Assembly (NCBI GenBank): GCA_006383075.2
Contig: SMNH02000003.1
Span: 98,425-162,424 of the forward strand
Source of the DNA: Kordia sp. TARA_039_SRF
GTDB taxonomy: Bacteria > Bacteroidota > Bacteroidia > Flavobacteriales > Flavobacteriaceae
DNA length: 64,000 bases
Direction: 5' to 3'
Shown here in pieces: positions 44,126-53,940 of the stretch. The notes beneath the pieces are model-generated. The model worked only from the letters and a program-made list of their open reading frames with translations, was not told the origin of the DNA and ran no database searches. The translations under genes and the position numbers were made by a program. Positions within the stretch are counted from its first letter, which is position 1, and each line of letters opens with the position of its first letter.

Positions 44126-44158
44126 AAAGTTGTGTCTTTTATGCTTATAAAGCTTTGT

Positions 44159-45801
44159 TTATTGTTTGATGATTTTTGTCGTAGTTATTTTATCATCAAC
44201 ATATATTTTAGCAATATAAAAACCGCTATTTTGAGACGTTAAATCGATGTTTTTATTTTGAGAAGTGAGGACTAATTCACCAAGCGCAGAATATATCTCG
44301 ATTTTATCTATTTCTGAAACTCCATTAATCTTAAATCGATTTTTGATAGGATTTGGAATGATTGTAAAATCATTATTTATAGATTCATCTACACTTAAAA
44401 TGGTACAATTTGATAGGTCTGGATTTAGTTCTACGGGAGCAGAAGGCGTAAGTGTTCTTCTAGCGAAAGCAGGATAATCAGCAGCATATCGTAAAACTCT
44501 AAAAGTTAAATTTGGAGAAGCAGTTGGATCATCTCCTTGCGATAAAATTCCTGTAGGAGTCACGGGATTCACATATTCCCAAACAATTTGTTCGTTGGGC
44601 GTTATTTCAAAAAAGTATCCATCATCGCCATCACAAATTAGCGTATTTCCATTAGGCAAGCGTTGAGCACTAGATAAAATTCTAGAGTAAAAGTCCGTTT
44701 GCACTGGAGCAGTGTATGTGTAATCTGTGTTTTGAGGTCCATAAGCAGTTCCAGGTGTGTAACTATAGACGCCTTCTGAATCCTCTGGAGGTGTAATAAT
44801 ATCTATTTGAGATACACTAGGAATTCGAGTAAGCCCATTGTTGAATATAATCATTTTGCGAGCATCTGTAAGTCCGTCAGCGATAAAATGAGGGTAATGC
44901 TGCCCAAATAATTTTTGATCGGATGCTGTACCTCTTCTGTATGCTTGCGGATTTCCCCATCGGTATAAAAAATCGCCACCTTTTCCTCGGAGTCCGCCAG
45001 AGCTTGCTGCTGCTTCTGCGGTTGTAGTGCTATGATCGATAATGTAAATCTCACTCATTAATCGTGAACTAATGACAATTTGATTCAATCGTTCATCATA
45101 TTGAATAGAGTTGTAATGTAGCCAATTGGCATTTCCTGAGGAAGTTCCTAAAAAGTTGATGTCGAGCAATTATGGATTGTCTTCAACGACACCAAAATTA
45201 TCTTTGGTAGCATCAAAATCTTGAATTAAGTGGTCTTTAATATTCCATTCCCATACGATATTAGCGCCGTTTGCGCCTACTGGTTTTAACTCTAAAATTT
45301 GTTCATTAAATAATTTTTCTTGTGTAAGATTGTTTGGGTCTCTACCAGCTTGTATTGCTTCGGCTTGTTTCATGGTTGTTACGGCAAGCACAAGAACATT
45401 ACCGTTTGGCATTGGAAATACATCATGATGCTGGGAAATAGTAGGAGAGGAGTAGGTATATTACCAAAGTAAGTTGCCATCCCAATCAAATAGTTCAACT
45501 TTTCCGCCAACGCCTCCAAAATTAACATCAGCATTTGGAATTCTTCCAGCGCGTAGCAGGTTTCCGTTTTCTAACAGATATACTGCATTTCCAGGTGCAA
45601 CCGTACTTGTCCATTGATTAATGACTTCTCCACAATTATTAATAAGATATGTTTCAGTATGTCCTGCGGGCTCGTCAAAGTATAACCGTTGAAAGTTCCT
45701 TGATTGTTGGTTAGTGTGCCTACAGTGTTTTGGGCTTTCGCAGTAATAATGCATAAGAAAATACTGCAAAAGAAAATATTAATTTTCAATTGATTTTTCA
45801 T
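44159..45801 (-). pseudogene. Decayed secreted arylsulfotransferase-like protein with T9SS sorting domain
   Basis: The remains encode a signal peptide (MKNQLKINIFFCSIFLCIITAKA, from 45801), an aryl-sulfate-sulfotransferase (ASST)-like propeller (ETYLINNCGEVINQW, DWDGNLLW, PMPNGNVLVLA, LHYNSIQYDERLNQIVISSR, GQHYPHFIADG, LPNGNTLICDGDDGYFFEI) and a C-terminal T9SS sorting domain (FTIIPNPIKNRFKI, then GFYIAKIYVD). Three lesions break it: a one-base deletion near 45677 (NGYT joins DEPAGH only after a frame change), an in-frame TAA at 45461-45463 after DWDGNLLW, and an in-frame TAA at 45170-45172 in DNP-stop-LLDINF. Both stops stand where GAA (Glu) would restore the family pattern (W-E-Y-T-Y and P-E-L-L-D), which is my inference from family memory. 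Three independent lesions favour real decay over sequencing error. Confidence 0.82.
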
Positions 45802-45863
45802 AGCTTTTTATCATTTTGAAAGCATTTTAACTTTCAAGGGCGAAAAGTAACGAATATTCATTG

Positions 45864-45900
45864 AAAAAAAATTGCCTTTGAAGTTTATTCAAAGGCAATT
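45864..45900 (-). terminator. Intrinsic terminator of the SusCD2 operon
   Basis: A 13-bp perfect stem (AATTGCCTTTGAA 45870-45882 with TTCAAAGGCAATT 45888-45900) and a 5-base loop are followed on the minus strand by a run of T (45864-45871). It lies 25 bases after the stop of the accessory lipoprotein gene. Confidence 0.92.
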
Positions 45901-45925
45901 AGTATAAAGTTAAAATCGTGTGATT

Positions 45926-46828
45926 TTATTCATTACATAAATTTAATGCAATTGGTCCAGCAGCTGTTCCTGGTGTACCTGTAGCTACAGTACTACCGCT
46001 AGGTCCTGTAATTTGGAAAGACATTTCTCCCCAAAAATCACCATTGAAAACCCAGTCACCACTTACGCCATCAGGAATAGTTATGGTTCTAGATCCGGCG
46101 CTATTTTCAGCAGTACATGCATATCCTGGGTCTTCATAAGGAGTACAAAGTCCTATTTCGAATACAGTTCCGTTACTAAGTGTTACTGTAATTCCAGGGC
46201 CACCACCTCCACTTGTAGTTGGTTGCCACCCATCTCCGTACGAATCTTGCATGTCAATTACCCAGTCACCTGCTGGTAACGTTGGAGAATCACAAACAAC
46301 TGTAGATGAGAATGTGTGGTCTGCTGATTGGTTGTCAAAGTTAGCACTTACGTCAGAAAACGTTCCTTGCGGATTTGTCAATGCTAATCTGTAGTTAAAC
46401 CTGTCACCACCTTCTAATGCTGCAGGATCAATTCCTAAAGCAGCAATAATAGCGGCACCATCAAAAGAAATACTTACTTCAGGATATCCTCCATCAGAAT
46501 TTGTAAAACTTGATGATTCAGTCGTAATTAATAATGCTTCTTCAGTTGTAAGGTTTTGTCCTGAAAGAGAAACAAATACTTCAACTTTAGTAACATCTGT
46601 TCCACCAGCAGGAGAAATGATTTGATACTCCTTTGAGAAACTTGAGCTACTAGGGTCTAATTTATTTACATTGGTGGAACCGTTTGTTATGATTTCAGAA
46701 GCAAATGGTTTTCCTGTGTTGATTAAGTCATCAAAATCAACAGGCAACGTATCGTCGTCTTTACAGCTATAAAATGCAATACAAACAGCACTTATAGCTA
46801 GAATTGTTTTTAAAAATTTATTTTTCAT
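45926..46828 (-). CDS. SusCD2-associated surface lipoprotein
   Basis: The protein has 300 residues. The lipoprotein signal is MKNKFLKTILAISAVCIAFYSC with Cys22, followed immediately by KDDD; C-K-(D/E)n matches the lipoprotein export signal described for Capnocytophaga and flavobacteria, so surface exposure is likely. The mature region has beta-rich segments (TKVEVFVSLSGQNL, RFNYRLALTNPQGTF) and a C-terminal domain with MQDSYGDGWQ and GDFWGEMSFQITGPSG, a pattern seen in secreted adhesion-like domains. It is the last gene of the SusCD2 operon, 12 bases after susD2. The ligand is unknown. Confidence 0.75.
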   Translation of the reverse strand: MKNKFLKTILAISAVCIAFYSCKDDDTLPVDFDDLINTGKPFASEIITNGSTNVNKLDPSSSSFSKEYQIISPAGGTDVTKVEVFVSLSGQNLTTEEALLITTESSSFTNSDGGYPEVSISFDGAAIIAALGIDPAALEGGDRFNYRLALTNPQGTFSDVSANFDNQSADHTFSSTVVCDSPTLPAGDWVIDMQDSYGDGWQPTTSGGGGPGITVTLSNGTVFEIGLCTPYEDPGYACTAENSAGSRTITIPDGVSGDWVFNGDFWGEMSFQITGPSGSTVATGTPGTAAGPIALNLCNE

Positions 46829-46840
46829 AATTCTCTTTTT

Positions 46841-48529
46841 TTATTGAATAAAATCTGCAGGATTGTTATCCCAAAATACTTGTACAGCAAGTCCAGGCTT
46901 CTGAGAGATATTTATGTTTCTGTCCACGGCAACATTTGGATACAGGAATGATCTAGGGAACGAACCTGTTCCTAATAATGTAGGTTGTAAGTTCCCTGGT
47001 GCACCAGTTCTTCTGTAAAGGTTGTATCCTTCTACACCGTTTCCATACATAGCAATCCAGTATTCTTTACCAATAATATCCATTCTTTCAGCGTCCGTAG
47101 CTGCAGCCATATACGATGCCATAACATCTGCTACATAATCATCAATGTCAGTAGCGGAAGCAGTATTTGAGAAATCTCCTGGGTTTGGTAAGAATGAAGT
47201 TACTGTGTTTAATGATGCTCTAACACCTTGTTCTAGCATTGCTGCTGCATCATCAGAAGTTCCAAGATATATAGCAGCTTCAGCTCTCATAAAGTAAACA
47301 AATGAATCCATCATGATTGGCCAAATACCAGCACCTTGTAGACCGTCACCTGCATCAATAGAATCTGCATCATTGTCATCAAAGCGACCGCCAACAGGAT
47401 ATACACCAAAAGTACTTCTTTTGCCAGTGTCTGGTGGAATACCTTCACGATTTGCATGATCTCTTCCCCAATATCCGTCACCTCTTCCAAATAATGAACA
47501 GAAAGGAAGTGGAACTGCTTGCATTGCATCAATTGGATCATAAGTTGTAGGTCTTGGGTCGTTCCAGCAACTGATTTCATTATCTAATATAGCTGGATCT
47601 GTTGGGAAACTATTTACTTGTCTGTAAACATAGTATCTTAGTCTTGGATCTTCAAAACCTTTTTCTTCAGCCAATGCCCACATTAAATAGTTTGGAATGT
47701 ATTCTCCAGGGTTTGCAGCTAAATACTCTTCTACGTAATATGGATGTGTACTTTGTGGGTTGATAGAAGTACCTGAAGACCATTTGAAATCTTCTGAACT
47801 CGATGTGATAATGTCACCACTAGCTAATAAAGCATTTATTCCTGCTGCAGAGCCAGTAGGATCAATCAATCTCTTATTTAAGTAGTATTTAAACTTCAAT
47901 GTATTGGCAAACTTTGTCCAGTTGTCCATTGTTGTACTTGAATTTTCACCATAATATAAATCGTTAAACTCTGGAGTTAAAGCAGCATCGATATTAGCGA
48001 AGTCGGCTAAAGCTAAATCTAACTCGGTAAGAGCAGCATCATAAACATCAGAGCCTGAATCTAAGCCTGGAAATATAACACCATTATTTCCTTGTAGTGC
48101 TTCAGAATATGGAATGTCTCCAAAATAATCAACTAACGTCATCATGGTGTATGCTCTAATAATTCTAGCAACACCAAGGTGTCTAAAGCGTCCTTCAGCA
48201 GTTGCAATAGGAATCAATGCTTCAACCTCATTAAGAATGTTCGTGTAAGCAGTTGTCCACATGCCGCTGTTGCTAGCATTGTTATTGATAAAGTTTATTT
48301 CGTATGTATTAAACATATATTCTAGTCGTACGGCTTCTCCTCCAGATTCGGTAGCATCTTCAAAAAACTTTGCTAATTGAAACTGGATGAAGTTTAAGTT
48401 TGTATCTGTATCCAGCGCTTCTGGAGTAGGTACATTTGGATCTACTAGTAAATCTAATTCTGTAGTTTCACAAGAGAATACAAGTATTAGACCTAGCAAC
48501 CAAAATAATTTATTGTTTTTTATTTTCAT
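46841..48529 (-). CDS. SusD-like outer membrane lipoprotein (locus 2)
   Basis: The protein has 562 residues from the ATG at 48529. The open frame runs 19 codons further upstream, but only this start gives a lipoprotein signal (MKIKNNKLFWLLGLILVFSC, Cys20). It belongs to the SusD-like_2 group: FIQFQLAKFFEDATESGGEA, ARIIRAYTMMTLVDYFGDIPYSEA, and a C-terminal EGYNLYRRTGAPGNLQP with PRSFLYP. It differs in family type from SusD1, so the two loci are not recent duplicates. It lies 11 bases downstream of susC2. The substrate is not inferable from the operon. Confidence 0.93.
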   Translation of the reverse strand: MKIKNNKLFWLLGLILVFSCETTELDLLVDPNVPTPEALDTDTNLNFIQFQLAKFFEDATESGGEAVRLEYMFNTYEINFINNNASNSGMWTTAYTNILNEVEALIPIATAEGRFRHLGVARIIRAYTMMTLVDYFGDIPYSEALQGNNGVIFPGLDSGSDVYDAALTELDLALADFANIDAALTPEFNDLYYGENSSTTMDNWTKFANTLKFKYYLNKRLIDPTGSAAGINALLASGDIITSSSEDFKWSSGTSINPQSTHPYYVEEYLAANPGEYIPNYLMWALAEEKGFEDPRLRYYVYRQVNSFPTDPAILDNEISCWNDPRPTTYDPIDAMQAVPLPFCSLFGRGDGYWGRDHANREGIPPDTGKRSTFGVYPVGGRFDDNDADSIDAGDGLQGAGIWPIMMDSFVYFMRAEAAIYLGTSDDAAAMLEQGVRASLNTVTSFLPNPGDFSNTASATDIDDYVADVMASYMAAATDAERMDIIGKEYWIAMYGNGVEGYNLYRRTGAPGNLQPTLLGTGSFPRSFLYPNVAVDRNINISQKPGLAVQVFWDNNPADFIQ

Positions 48530-48540
48530 TGTTAATTTTT

Positions 48541-51500
48541 TTAGAAAGTTACTTTTACGCTCATACCGTATCTTCTCGAATTCCAAGAAGTCAAGTAGTC
48601 AAACCCTTGAGAGTTACCAACACCTAAACTGTTCAATTCAGGGTCGTAATTAACACTGTCAGGTGTGTTAAATGCTTTCACGAATAAGTTCTGTCCAGAA
48701 AGTGTTAATGATACAGTTCCAAAAGGAGTTCTATCTAGCCACTTTTTAGGTAATCTGTAGCTAATAGACGCTTCTCTTAATCTTAAGTGTGTAGCGTCAT
48801 AAATTAATGCTTCATCAAATCCAAAACCGATATTATCAAAATAGGCTTCCGTTGCTGTTAATTGAATGTCATTTGGCTGTCCTGTAGCCTGACGAATACC
48901 AGGTAGTACAATACTCTGTGTTCTGTCAAAATCTGTATCTTCAACAAGACCTCTACCTACTAAGGCACCGATAGTTGTTGCGTAGATATCACCACCTTGT
49001 TGGTATTCCCATTGCATGTTAACAGTCCAGTTTTTCCAAGTAATTCCAGTATTCACTGTAGTGAACCAGTCTGGGTTTGGATCTCCAATAATACCATTGT
49101 TTGGATCTTGTAGCCAATATCCATCTTCTCCTACAAGTCTATTGCCGTTTTCGTCAGTTAAAAATTGTCCACCAACAATAACGCCTAATGGTTGGTCGTT
49201 AATGGCTGCATTGGCAGGAGTGGAGAAAAGTCCTGCATAAAGAATTTGCTCTCCATCATCCAGTCCTTTTACAGAACTTTCGTTTTGTGTAAAACTTCCT
49301 GAGAATTTTAATTCAAAATCTTCAGTACGTATTGGTGTTACATCAAAACCAATTTCAAAACCTTTGTTGATTACATTACCAATGTTGTCAAAGGTAAAGG
49401 TATATCCGCTTTCTGGTGCTAGTGGGCGGTCAATAATTTGGTTTTCAGTATCTCTGTTATAGTAAGTAAAATCAATACCAACTCTATTGTCTAAGAATCT
49501 TGCTTCCAAACCAACTTCAAATTCTTTAGAAAGTTCTGGTTTTAAGTTAGGATTTGGTAAAAAACCAGGAATACTAGTTGTCGTAGTGTTATTTCCACCA
49601 CCTGTTTGGAAAATATTTGGTACTAAAGAAACGATACCTCTAGTGGTGTATGGAACAGGGAAACCTGGAGAGGTTCCGTAACCTGCTCTAAGTTTTAAAA
49701 AGTTTAGTCCGTTTGTAGATCGTAAATTTTCAAATGCAGATGTAGGGATAAATGATAAACTTACACCAGGAGAAAATTGAGATCTGTTTTCTGGCTCTAA
49801 TGTAGAGTTCCATTCATTTCTTAAAGAAGTGTTTAAGTATAAATAGTTCTTATATGAAAGCGTTCCAGATACATACGCCGCAACGTTGTTTTGTTCGTTA
49901 TATGATTGGTATGTAACATTATTCTCCGCAAAAACGGTTCCTTCAATAATTGAACTTGAATTTCTAAAGTTGATATGATTCCATAGTCCAAAGATAATTT
50001 GATCTCTACTTTCCAATCCATCACGCTCAAAAACCTGACGTTTTGTAGTGGCACCAATTGTAGCTTGCAATCCGAAATCTTCAGAAAGTTCTTTGTCAAT
50101 ACCAATTAATAAAGATTGATCCCAAATCGTAAATCGTTGAGAAGTTGTTTGTAAGTATCCATCTGGATGTAAACCATCATTAGATCCTCTATTAATTACA
50201 CGTCTTCCTCTTGTGTTTTGACTGTCAATACCTAAACGGTAGCTGATGTTTAACCAATCTGCAGCGTCATATGTTACAACAAAATTTGTAAAGAAACGAT
50301 CGGTACTTTGTTTATCTTGTGTGTTGTTTAGCGCCCAAACTGGGTTTGTACGGTCATTACCACCGCGATACCAAATACTTTCACCTGTAATAGGGTGTTG
50401 ACTAGGCAATGTAATGTCTACACTTCGTGGTATATACAATACATTCCAAATAGAGGCAACCCCACCAGTACCTGCGGTAGAAGAAGTTACGTCACTACCT
50501 GTGGAAGCATCTGTAAATGGACTTCTAATATCTGTCTTAGCTAAGCTTATTTTACCAGATACCGTAAATTTATTATCCATTTTGAAAGTACCTCCTACAG
50601 AGAAGTTGTCTCTACGTAAGCTGTTATTTGGAATAAATGACTGGTCATCAACATGGGCATAAGATGCGTTAAAACTTCCTTTATCTGCAAAAGCGCCCGC
50701 AATATTTACAGAAGTACTTGCGATAGTTCCCGTTCTAAAGAACGCTTCTTGACTATCATACGGTCTGTAGGCTACTGTTGGACTGTCGAGGTCTGGTCTG
50801 TTTGGAAATAATACAGATGGCTCAACACCAAAGTTGTTTAAAATAGAAGTTCTAAGTGCATTATCAATAGTTTCTTGACTGTCAAAACGCGATCCCCAAT
50901 TACTAAAGAAAGCTCCGTAGGCGTTTTGGAATCCGTTACCCCATGTGTCCTGATAATCAGGAAGAATAATGTCGTTAAAGAAAATAGATTGGTTAATAGT
51001 TACTTCCATTTTCTTGTTAGCGTCTGATCCTGTTTTTGTAGTAATTAAGATTACACCATTACGACCTTCACCACCATACAGCGCAGTTGCACTTAAACCT
51101 TTTAAGATGCTTACGCTTTCAATGTTGTTTGGATCAATGTCAGCAAATCTACTTGCTACGTTACCAGATTGGAAATCTCCTGAACTTGCAGATTGGTTTG
51201 CACTACCAGAAGATCCGTCAAATGGTACACCATCTACGATAAATAAAGGTTGGTTATTACCAGTAATAGAAGATTGCCCTCTAATAATGATGTTAGAACC
51301 ACTACCAGAAACACCACCAGTACCTGTAATACGTACACCAGATGCTTTACCACGTAATATCTTACCGATATCTGTGTCTGCTTTCTGCTCTAAGTCTTCA
51401 CTTTCAACAGTTGTTACGGCGTATCCTAAGGCTTTCTTTTCCTTTTTAATACCCTGTGCAGTAATGACTACTTCTTCTAGTTGATTGTCAGGCGTTAAAG

Positions 51501-51780
51501 AAGCATCAATAGTATTGGTTGCACCAACAACGACTTCTTTTCTCTTGTAGCCAACATAGCTGAATACAAGCGTTTGTCCTTGATTCGCTTTGATGGAGTA
51601 GTTTCCATCAAAATCAGTAGATGTTCCCGCATTAGTTTCTTTAACGACTACACTGGCCGCGGGAAGCGGAATTCCAGATTCGTCGGAAACAGTACCTTTA
51701 ACTGTTTTCTCTTGTGCAAGCGCAAGCTGCACCATTAACGCCAGCAACAGCGTTAACATTCCATTAAACTTTGTTCTCAT
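48541..51780 (-). CDS. SusC/RagA family TonB-dependent outer membrane transporter (locus 2)
   Basis: The protein has 1079 residues. The signal peptide is residues 1-22 (MRTKFNGMLTLLLALMVQLA, then LA, Gln), the CarboxypepD-reg-like domain about 27-95 (DESGIPLPAASVVVKE, FSYVGYKRKEV), the plug about 115-255 (QPLFIVDGVPFDGSSG, VSILKGLSATALYGGEGRNG) and the barrel to the end (RRYGMSVKVTF). It imports a SusD2-bound substrate. It is the first gene of a three-gene operon ended by the terminator near 45880. The first eight codons are almost identical to susC1 at the nucleotide level, and both the leader and the twin hairpins are shared, whereas the plug and barrel diverge strongly. Confidence 0.96.
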   Translation of the reverse strand: MRTKFNGMLTLLLALMVQLALAQEKTVKGTVSDESGIPLPAASVVVKETNAGTSTDFDGNYSIKANQGQTLVFSYVGYKRKEVVVGATNTIDASLTPDNQLEEVVITAQGIKKEKKALGYAVTTVESEDLEQKADTDIGKILRGKASGVRITGTGGVSGSGSNIIIRGQSSITGNNQPLFIVDGVPFDGSSGSANQSASSGDFQSGNVASRFADIDPNNIESVSILKGLSATALYGGEGRNGVILITTKTGSDANKKMEVTINQSIFFNDIILPDYQDTWGNGFQNAYGAFFSNWGSRFDSQETIDNALRTSILNNFGVEPSVLFPNRPDLDSPTVAYRPYDSQEAFFRTGTIASTSVNIAGAFADKGSFNASYAHVDDQSFIPNNSLRRDNFSVGGTFKMDNKFTVSGKISLAKTDIRSPFTDASTGSDVTSSTAGTGGVASIWNVLYIPRSVDITLPSQHPITGESIWYRGGNDRTNPVWALNNTQDKQSTDRFFTNFVVTYDAADWLNISYRLGIDSQNTRGRRVINRGSNDGLHPDGYLQTTSQRFTIWDQSLLIGIDKELSEDFGLQATIGATTKRQVFERDGLESRDQIIFGLWNHINFRNSSSIIEGTVFAENNVTYQSYNEQNNVAAYVSGTLSYKNYLYLNTSLRNEWNSTLEPENRSQFSPGVSLSFIPTSAFENLRSTNGLNFLKLRAGYGTSPGFPVPYTTRGIVSLVPNIFQTGGGNNTTTTSIPGFLPNPNLKPELSKEFEVGLEARFLDNRVGIDFTYYNRDTENQIIDRPLAPESGYTFTFDNIGNVINKGFEIGFDVTPIRTEDFELKFSGSFTQNESSVKGLDDGEQILYAGLFSTPANAAINDQPLGVIVGGQFLTDENGNRLVGEDGYWLQDPNNGIIGDPNPDWFTTVNTGITWKNWTVNMQWEYQQGGDIYATTIGALVGRGLVEDTDFDRTQSIVLPGIRQATGQPNDIQLTATEAYFDNIGFGFDEALIYDATHLRLREASISYRLPKKWLDRTPFGTVSLTLSGQNLFVKAFNTPDSVNYDPELNSLGVGNSQGFDYLTSWNSRRYGMSVKVTF
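51714..51756 (-). other. Twin hairpins in the susC2 signal-peptide codons
   Basis: TTAACGC-CAGCAACA-GCGTTAA (51735-51756) and GTGCA-AGCGCAAGC-TGCAC (51714-51732), two bases apart, as read on the plus strand. They begin 24 bases into susC2, the same offset as in susC1, with different loop and partly different stem sequence. Confidence 0.65.
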
Positions 51781-52114
51781 TGTGTTAATTATTTGAATTA
51801 GCTATCCCAAAAATCATAATAATATGTTAATATTCCTATTTTTTTATGGAAAAAAGTAGATGAAATTCAATAAAAGCAATAGGTAGCCTATAGAGCAATA
51901 GGTTTTGAAAAAACCGTATTTGGCTTAATTTTAGAGGGTTTCAGTAGTTTTATAGCGTAAAATGCGTGAATGCTTTTAGAAAAAATATTTGCTTATTTGT
52001 GTAAAACTAACTGTTAAATGCTAGCTATTTTCTTACTTGTTGTTCGATTTGTTGTGTTTTCTATGTTGTTTCTGTAAATAATAAAACGAAGATTTATTTT
52101 GAAAATAATACTGT
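51781..52114. other. Spacer between the Omp85-like gene and susC2
   Basis: This 334-base AT-rich spacer holds the conserved susC leader (51785-51833) and a short inverted repeat (ATAGG-TAG-CCTAT, 51879-51891), and otherwise shows nothing recognisable. No terminator for the Omp85-like gene is needed here, since that gene ends at 52115 and transcription then runs toward susC2 on the same strand. Confidence 0.6.
51785..51833 (-). promoter_or_regulatory. Conserved susC leader, copy 2
   Basis: This block lies directly upstream of susC2 and aligns with 43812-43863 with a few substitutions and two one-base gaps. The shared core on the minus strand is GATAGCTAATTCAAATAA preceded by GATTTTTGG. Confidence 0.7.
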
Positions 52115-53800
52115 CTAAAAAGAAGTTGATAAACTTATGTGTACTTTCGATTCTGATAGTTTAATGGCGGTATTGTCGGTTTTGCCAACAGCATAATTTA
52201 TTTTCAAAAGACCAGATTTGGAGCGAATTCCTAATCCGAAGCCAAAACCGTATAATTTGACATCTGTATCGGTTAAATCATCTTGAAGGTAAGTGAAATC
52301 TATAATCGAATGCACATAGGAGTTACGCGAGAGAATGTAACGATATTCTGTATTAATAGTGCTGTAGAGAGTTGCTTCTAAACTATTTTCATTAAAGCCT
52401 CTAATGGATTGTATGCCGCCCAAACGAAACTTTTCATTGGTTAAATACTGGTTGGAAATCAACGCTTCTGAAGTATTGTTGAAGTAAATAAAATTACGGT
52501 TGTTCAATTCCCATAAATAATTTCCAGTAAAGGAGAATTTTGACTGTTCATTTTTCTCGCCATCATTGGTGCGTGTTCCCAATTGTGCTTCCAGTCCTGC
52601 AAACATTTTAACAGGGAAAATGCTTAATGCGTCATTTCTCTTTGTAAAGGTGTATGCTGCGGTGGTAAAAAAACTGGTGTAATCATCAATCGTGGTGTTG
52701 GCTTCATCTTCTGAAAGATTGTTGGATTCTGTTTGTAAAATTCCTACATGCAATTGATTATTTGGATTTATCTGATAAAAAGCGTTCAATTTCACATTGA
52801 CAATATTAAAAAGAGAATCGCGTCTAAAAATATCCAGTCCTGCATTAATGCCAACAGGAGAATTAAAAATATACGGCACGCGCAAATCAGCTAAAAACTT
52901 CGTTTGTCCGTTACCATCATTCTTCCATAAAAGATTAAACTGCTCGCCAGCGTTCAAATTATTCATCAATTTCAAATCGAGATAACCATTCAGTTTTAAA
53001 TTTCCAGTATCTTCATCTGAATTAAATCCTATAAAGCCATCAAAAAAATTACTCTTTACCTTTTCAATATATACATATAATATAGTAGAGTCTTTTGCAA
53101 ATAAAATTTCAGGGTCTTTTATCTGTCTCGCAAACGGAAGTTGGTCAATGCGTTTGGTTTGTTTGGTAATTTCATCTTTATTAAAAACTTTAGAAGTCAA
53201 ACGCAAATAATTTTTGGCGTAAGCTTTTGGAAACTTTTCGTATCCTTTAATAATGACTTTGTCCAAACGTCGCTTATTAATAATGGTAATATTTAAATCG
53301 GCAATAATCGTTTGTTCTTTCTTTCTAATGTTTTCAAGTTGTACTTCTGCGAAAGGGTTTCCTGTGTTTTGAAAATTGGCAACAATCGCTTCTAAAAAAG
53401 GTGTTACATTTTCAGGTGTGATGGTGAATGTACTGTCGGTTCGCTGTAAATTAAAAGCATTCAATAAACTTTCGTCAACCATTGAGCGGTCGTAATTAAT
53501 CTCTAAAGAAGTGTATTTTGTATTCAGGTTGAAAGTACTCTGATATATAGAATCGCTCACTTTCTCAAGTTTGCTGTACGTAGCGTCAAAATAACCAATG
53601 GTAAAAAAAGCTTTTTGTAAAGAGGTTAACTCATCTACGATAGATTTTATATTTTCGTGCGATTTTTTATAATTCGTTGCATCAATTACTTGTTGGTCGT
53701 TTTCTGTGGTGCCATTAATCTGTAATGTTTGGCCATGAGTGTATTGGATGCAACAAAGCGCAAAAAACAAATAAAAAATATGTAAGGTTGATTTTTTCAA
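52115..53800 (-). CDS. BamA/TamA-like Omp85 outer membrane protein (probable TTG start)
   Basis: The protein has 561 residues if started at the TTG at 53800, which places KKSTLHIFYLFFALCCIQYT directly after the start as a signal peptide; the open frame extends 13 codons further, to another TTG. No ATG is available. The N-terminal 200 residues look like POTRA-type repeats (VIIKGYEKFPKAYAKNYLRL). The C-terminal two thirds form a 16-stranded-type barrel with the Omp85 signature RLGGIQSIRGFNENSLEA, where RGF is the loop-6 motif that tucks into the barrel. The last residue is Phe (SLSTSF), as usual for outer membrane proteins. It is smaller than true BamA (about 800 residues), so a TamA-like or other assembly factor is more likely. 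Confidence 0.8.
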   Translation of the reverse strand: MKKSTLHIFYLFFALCCIQYTHGQTLQINGTTENDQQVIDATNYKKSHENIKSIVDELTSLQKAFFTIGYFDATYSKLEKVSDSIYQSTFNLNTKYTSLEINYDRSMVDESLLNAFNLQRTDSTFTITPENVTPFLEAIVANFQNTGNPFAEVQLENIRKKEQTIIADLNITIINKRRLDKVIIKGYEKFPKAYAKNYLRLTSKVFNKDEITKQTKRIDQLPFARQIKDPEILFAKDSTILYVYIEKVKSNFFDGFIGFNSDEDTGNLKLNGYLDLKLMNNLNAGEQFNLLWKNDGNGQTKFLADLRVPYIFNSPVGINAGLDIFRRDSLFNIVNVKLNAFYQINPNNQLHVGILQTESNNLSEDEANTTIDDYTSFFTTAAYTFTKRNDALSIFPVKMFAGLEAQLGTRTNDGEKNEQSKFSFTGNYLWELNNRNFIYFNNTSEALISNQYLTNEKFRLGGIQSIRGFNENSLEATLYSTINTEYRYILSRNSYVHSIIDFTYLQDDLTDTDVKLYGFGFGLGIRSKSGLLKINYAVGKTDNTAIKLSESKVHISLSTSF

Positions 53801-53906
53801 GTCAAAAAGTGAATGCAATCCTGCTTCAAAATAACGCAAAAAAAGAAGAAATCATATGTGTTAAATCGCTAAAAAATTAATCTTATTGAAAATTAAGTCG
53901 TTAAGA

Positions 53907-53937
53907 TTTGAATCTTAAAAAATAATACTTACCTTTG
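53907..53937 (+). promoter_or_regulatory. Promoter of the str (rpsL-rpsG-fusA-rpsJ) operon
   Basis: TTTG (53907-53910), 19 bases, TACCTTTG (53930-53937): a perfect match to the Bacteroidota sigma-ABfr consensus TTTG-N19-TAnnTTTG. Transcription should start about 4-8 bases downstream, near 53941-53945, 40 bases before the rpsL start. Confidence 0.88.
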
Positions 53938-53940
53938 CCG

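Larger units (their letters stand above)
43809..44158. other. Spacer between susC1 and the arylsulfotransferase-like pseudogene
   Basis: This 350-base AT-rich spacer contains the conserved susC leader next to susC1 and the terminator of the pseudogene at 44082-44125. Between them there are only short inverted repeats (CTTAG...CTAAG near 43890-43902) and no gene. Confidence 0.7.

Noticed and set aside
45170-45463. Programmed stop-codon readthrough or recoding of TAA in the arylsulfotransferase-like gene
   Set aside because: A separate frameshift is also needed, there is no shared context around the two TAA codons, and TAA is the ordinary stop of many neighbouring genes.
44159-45801. Three or four separate small genes in the arylsulfotransferase-like region
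   Set aside because: The pieces join into one family-length protein when one base is restored and two TAA codons are read as sense, so a single pseudogene is the simpler reading.
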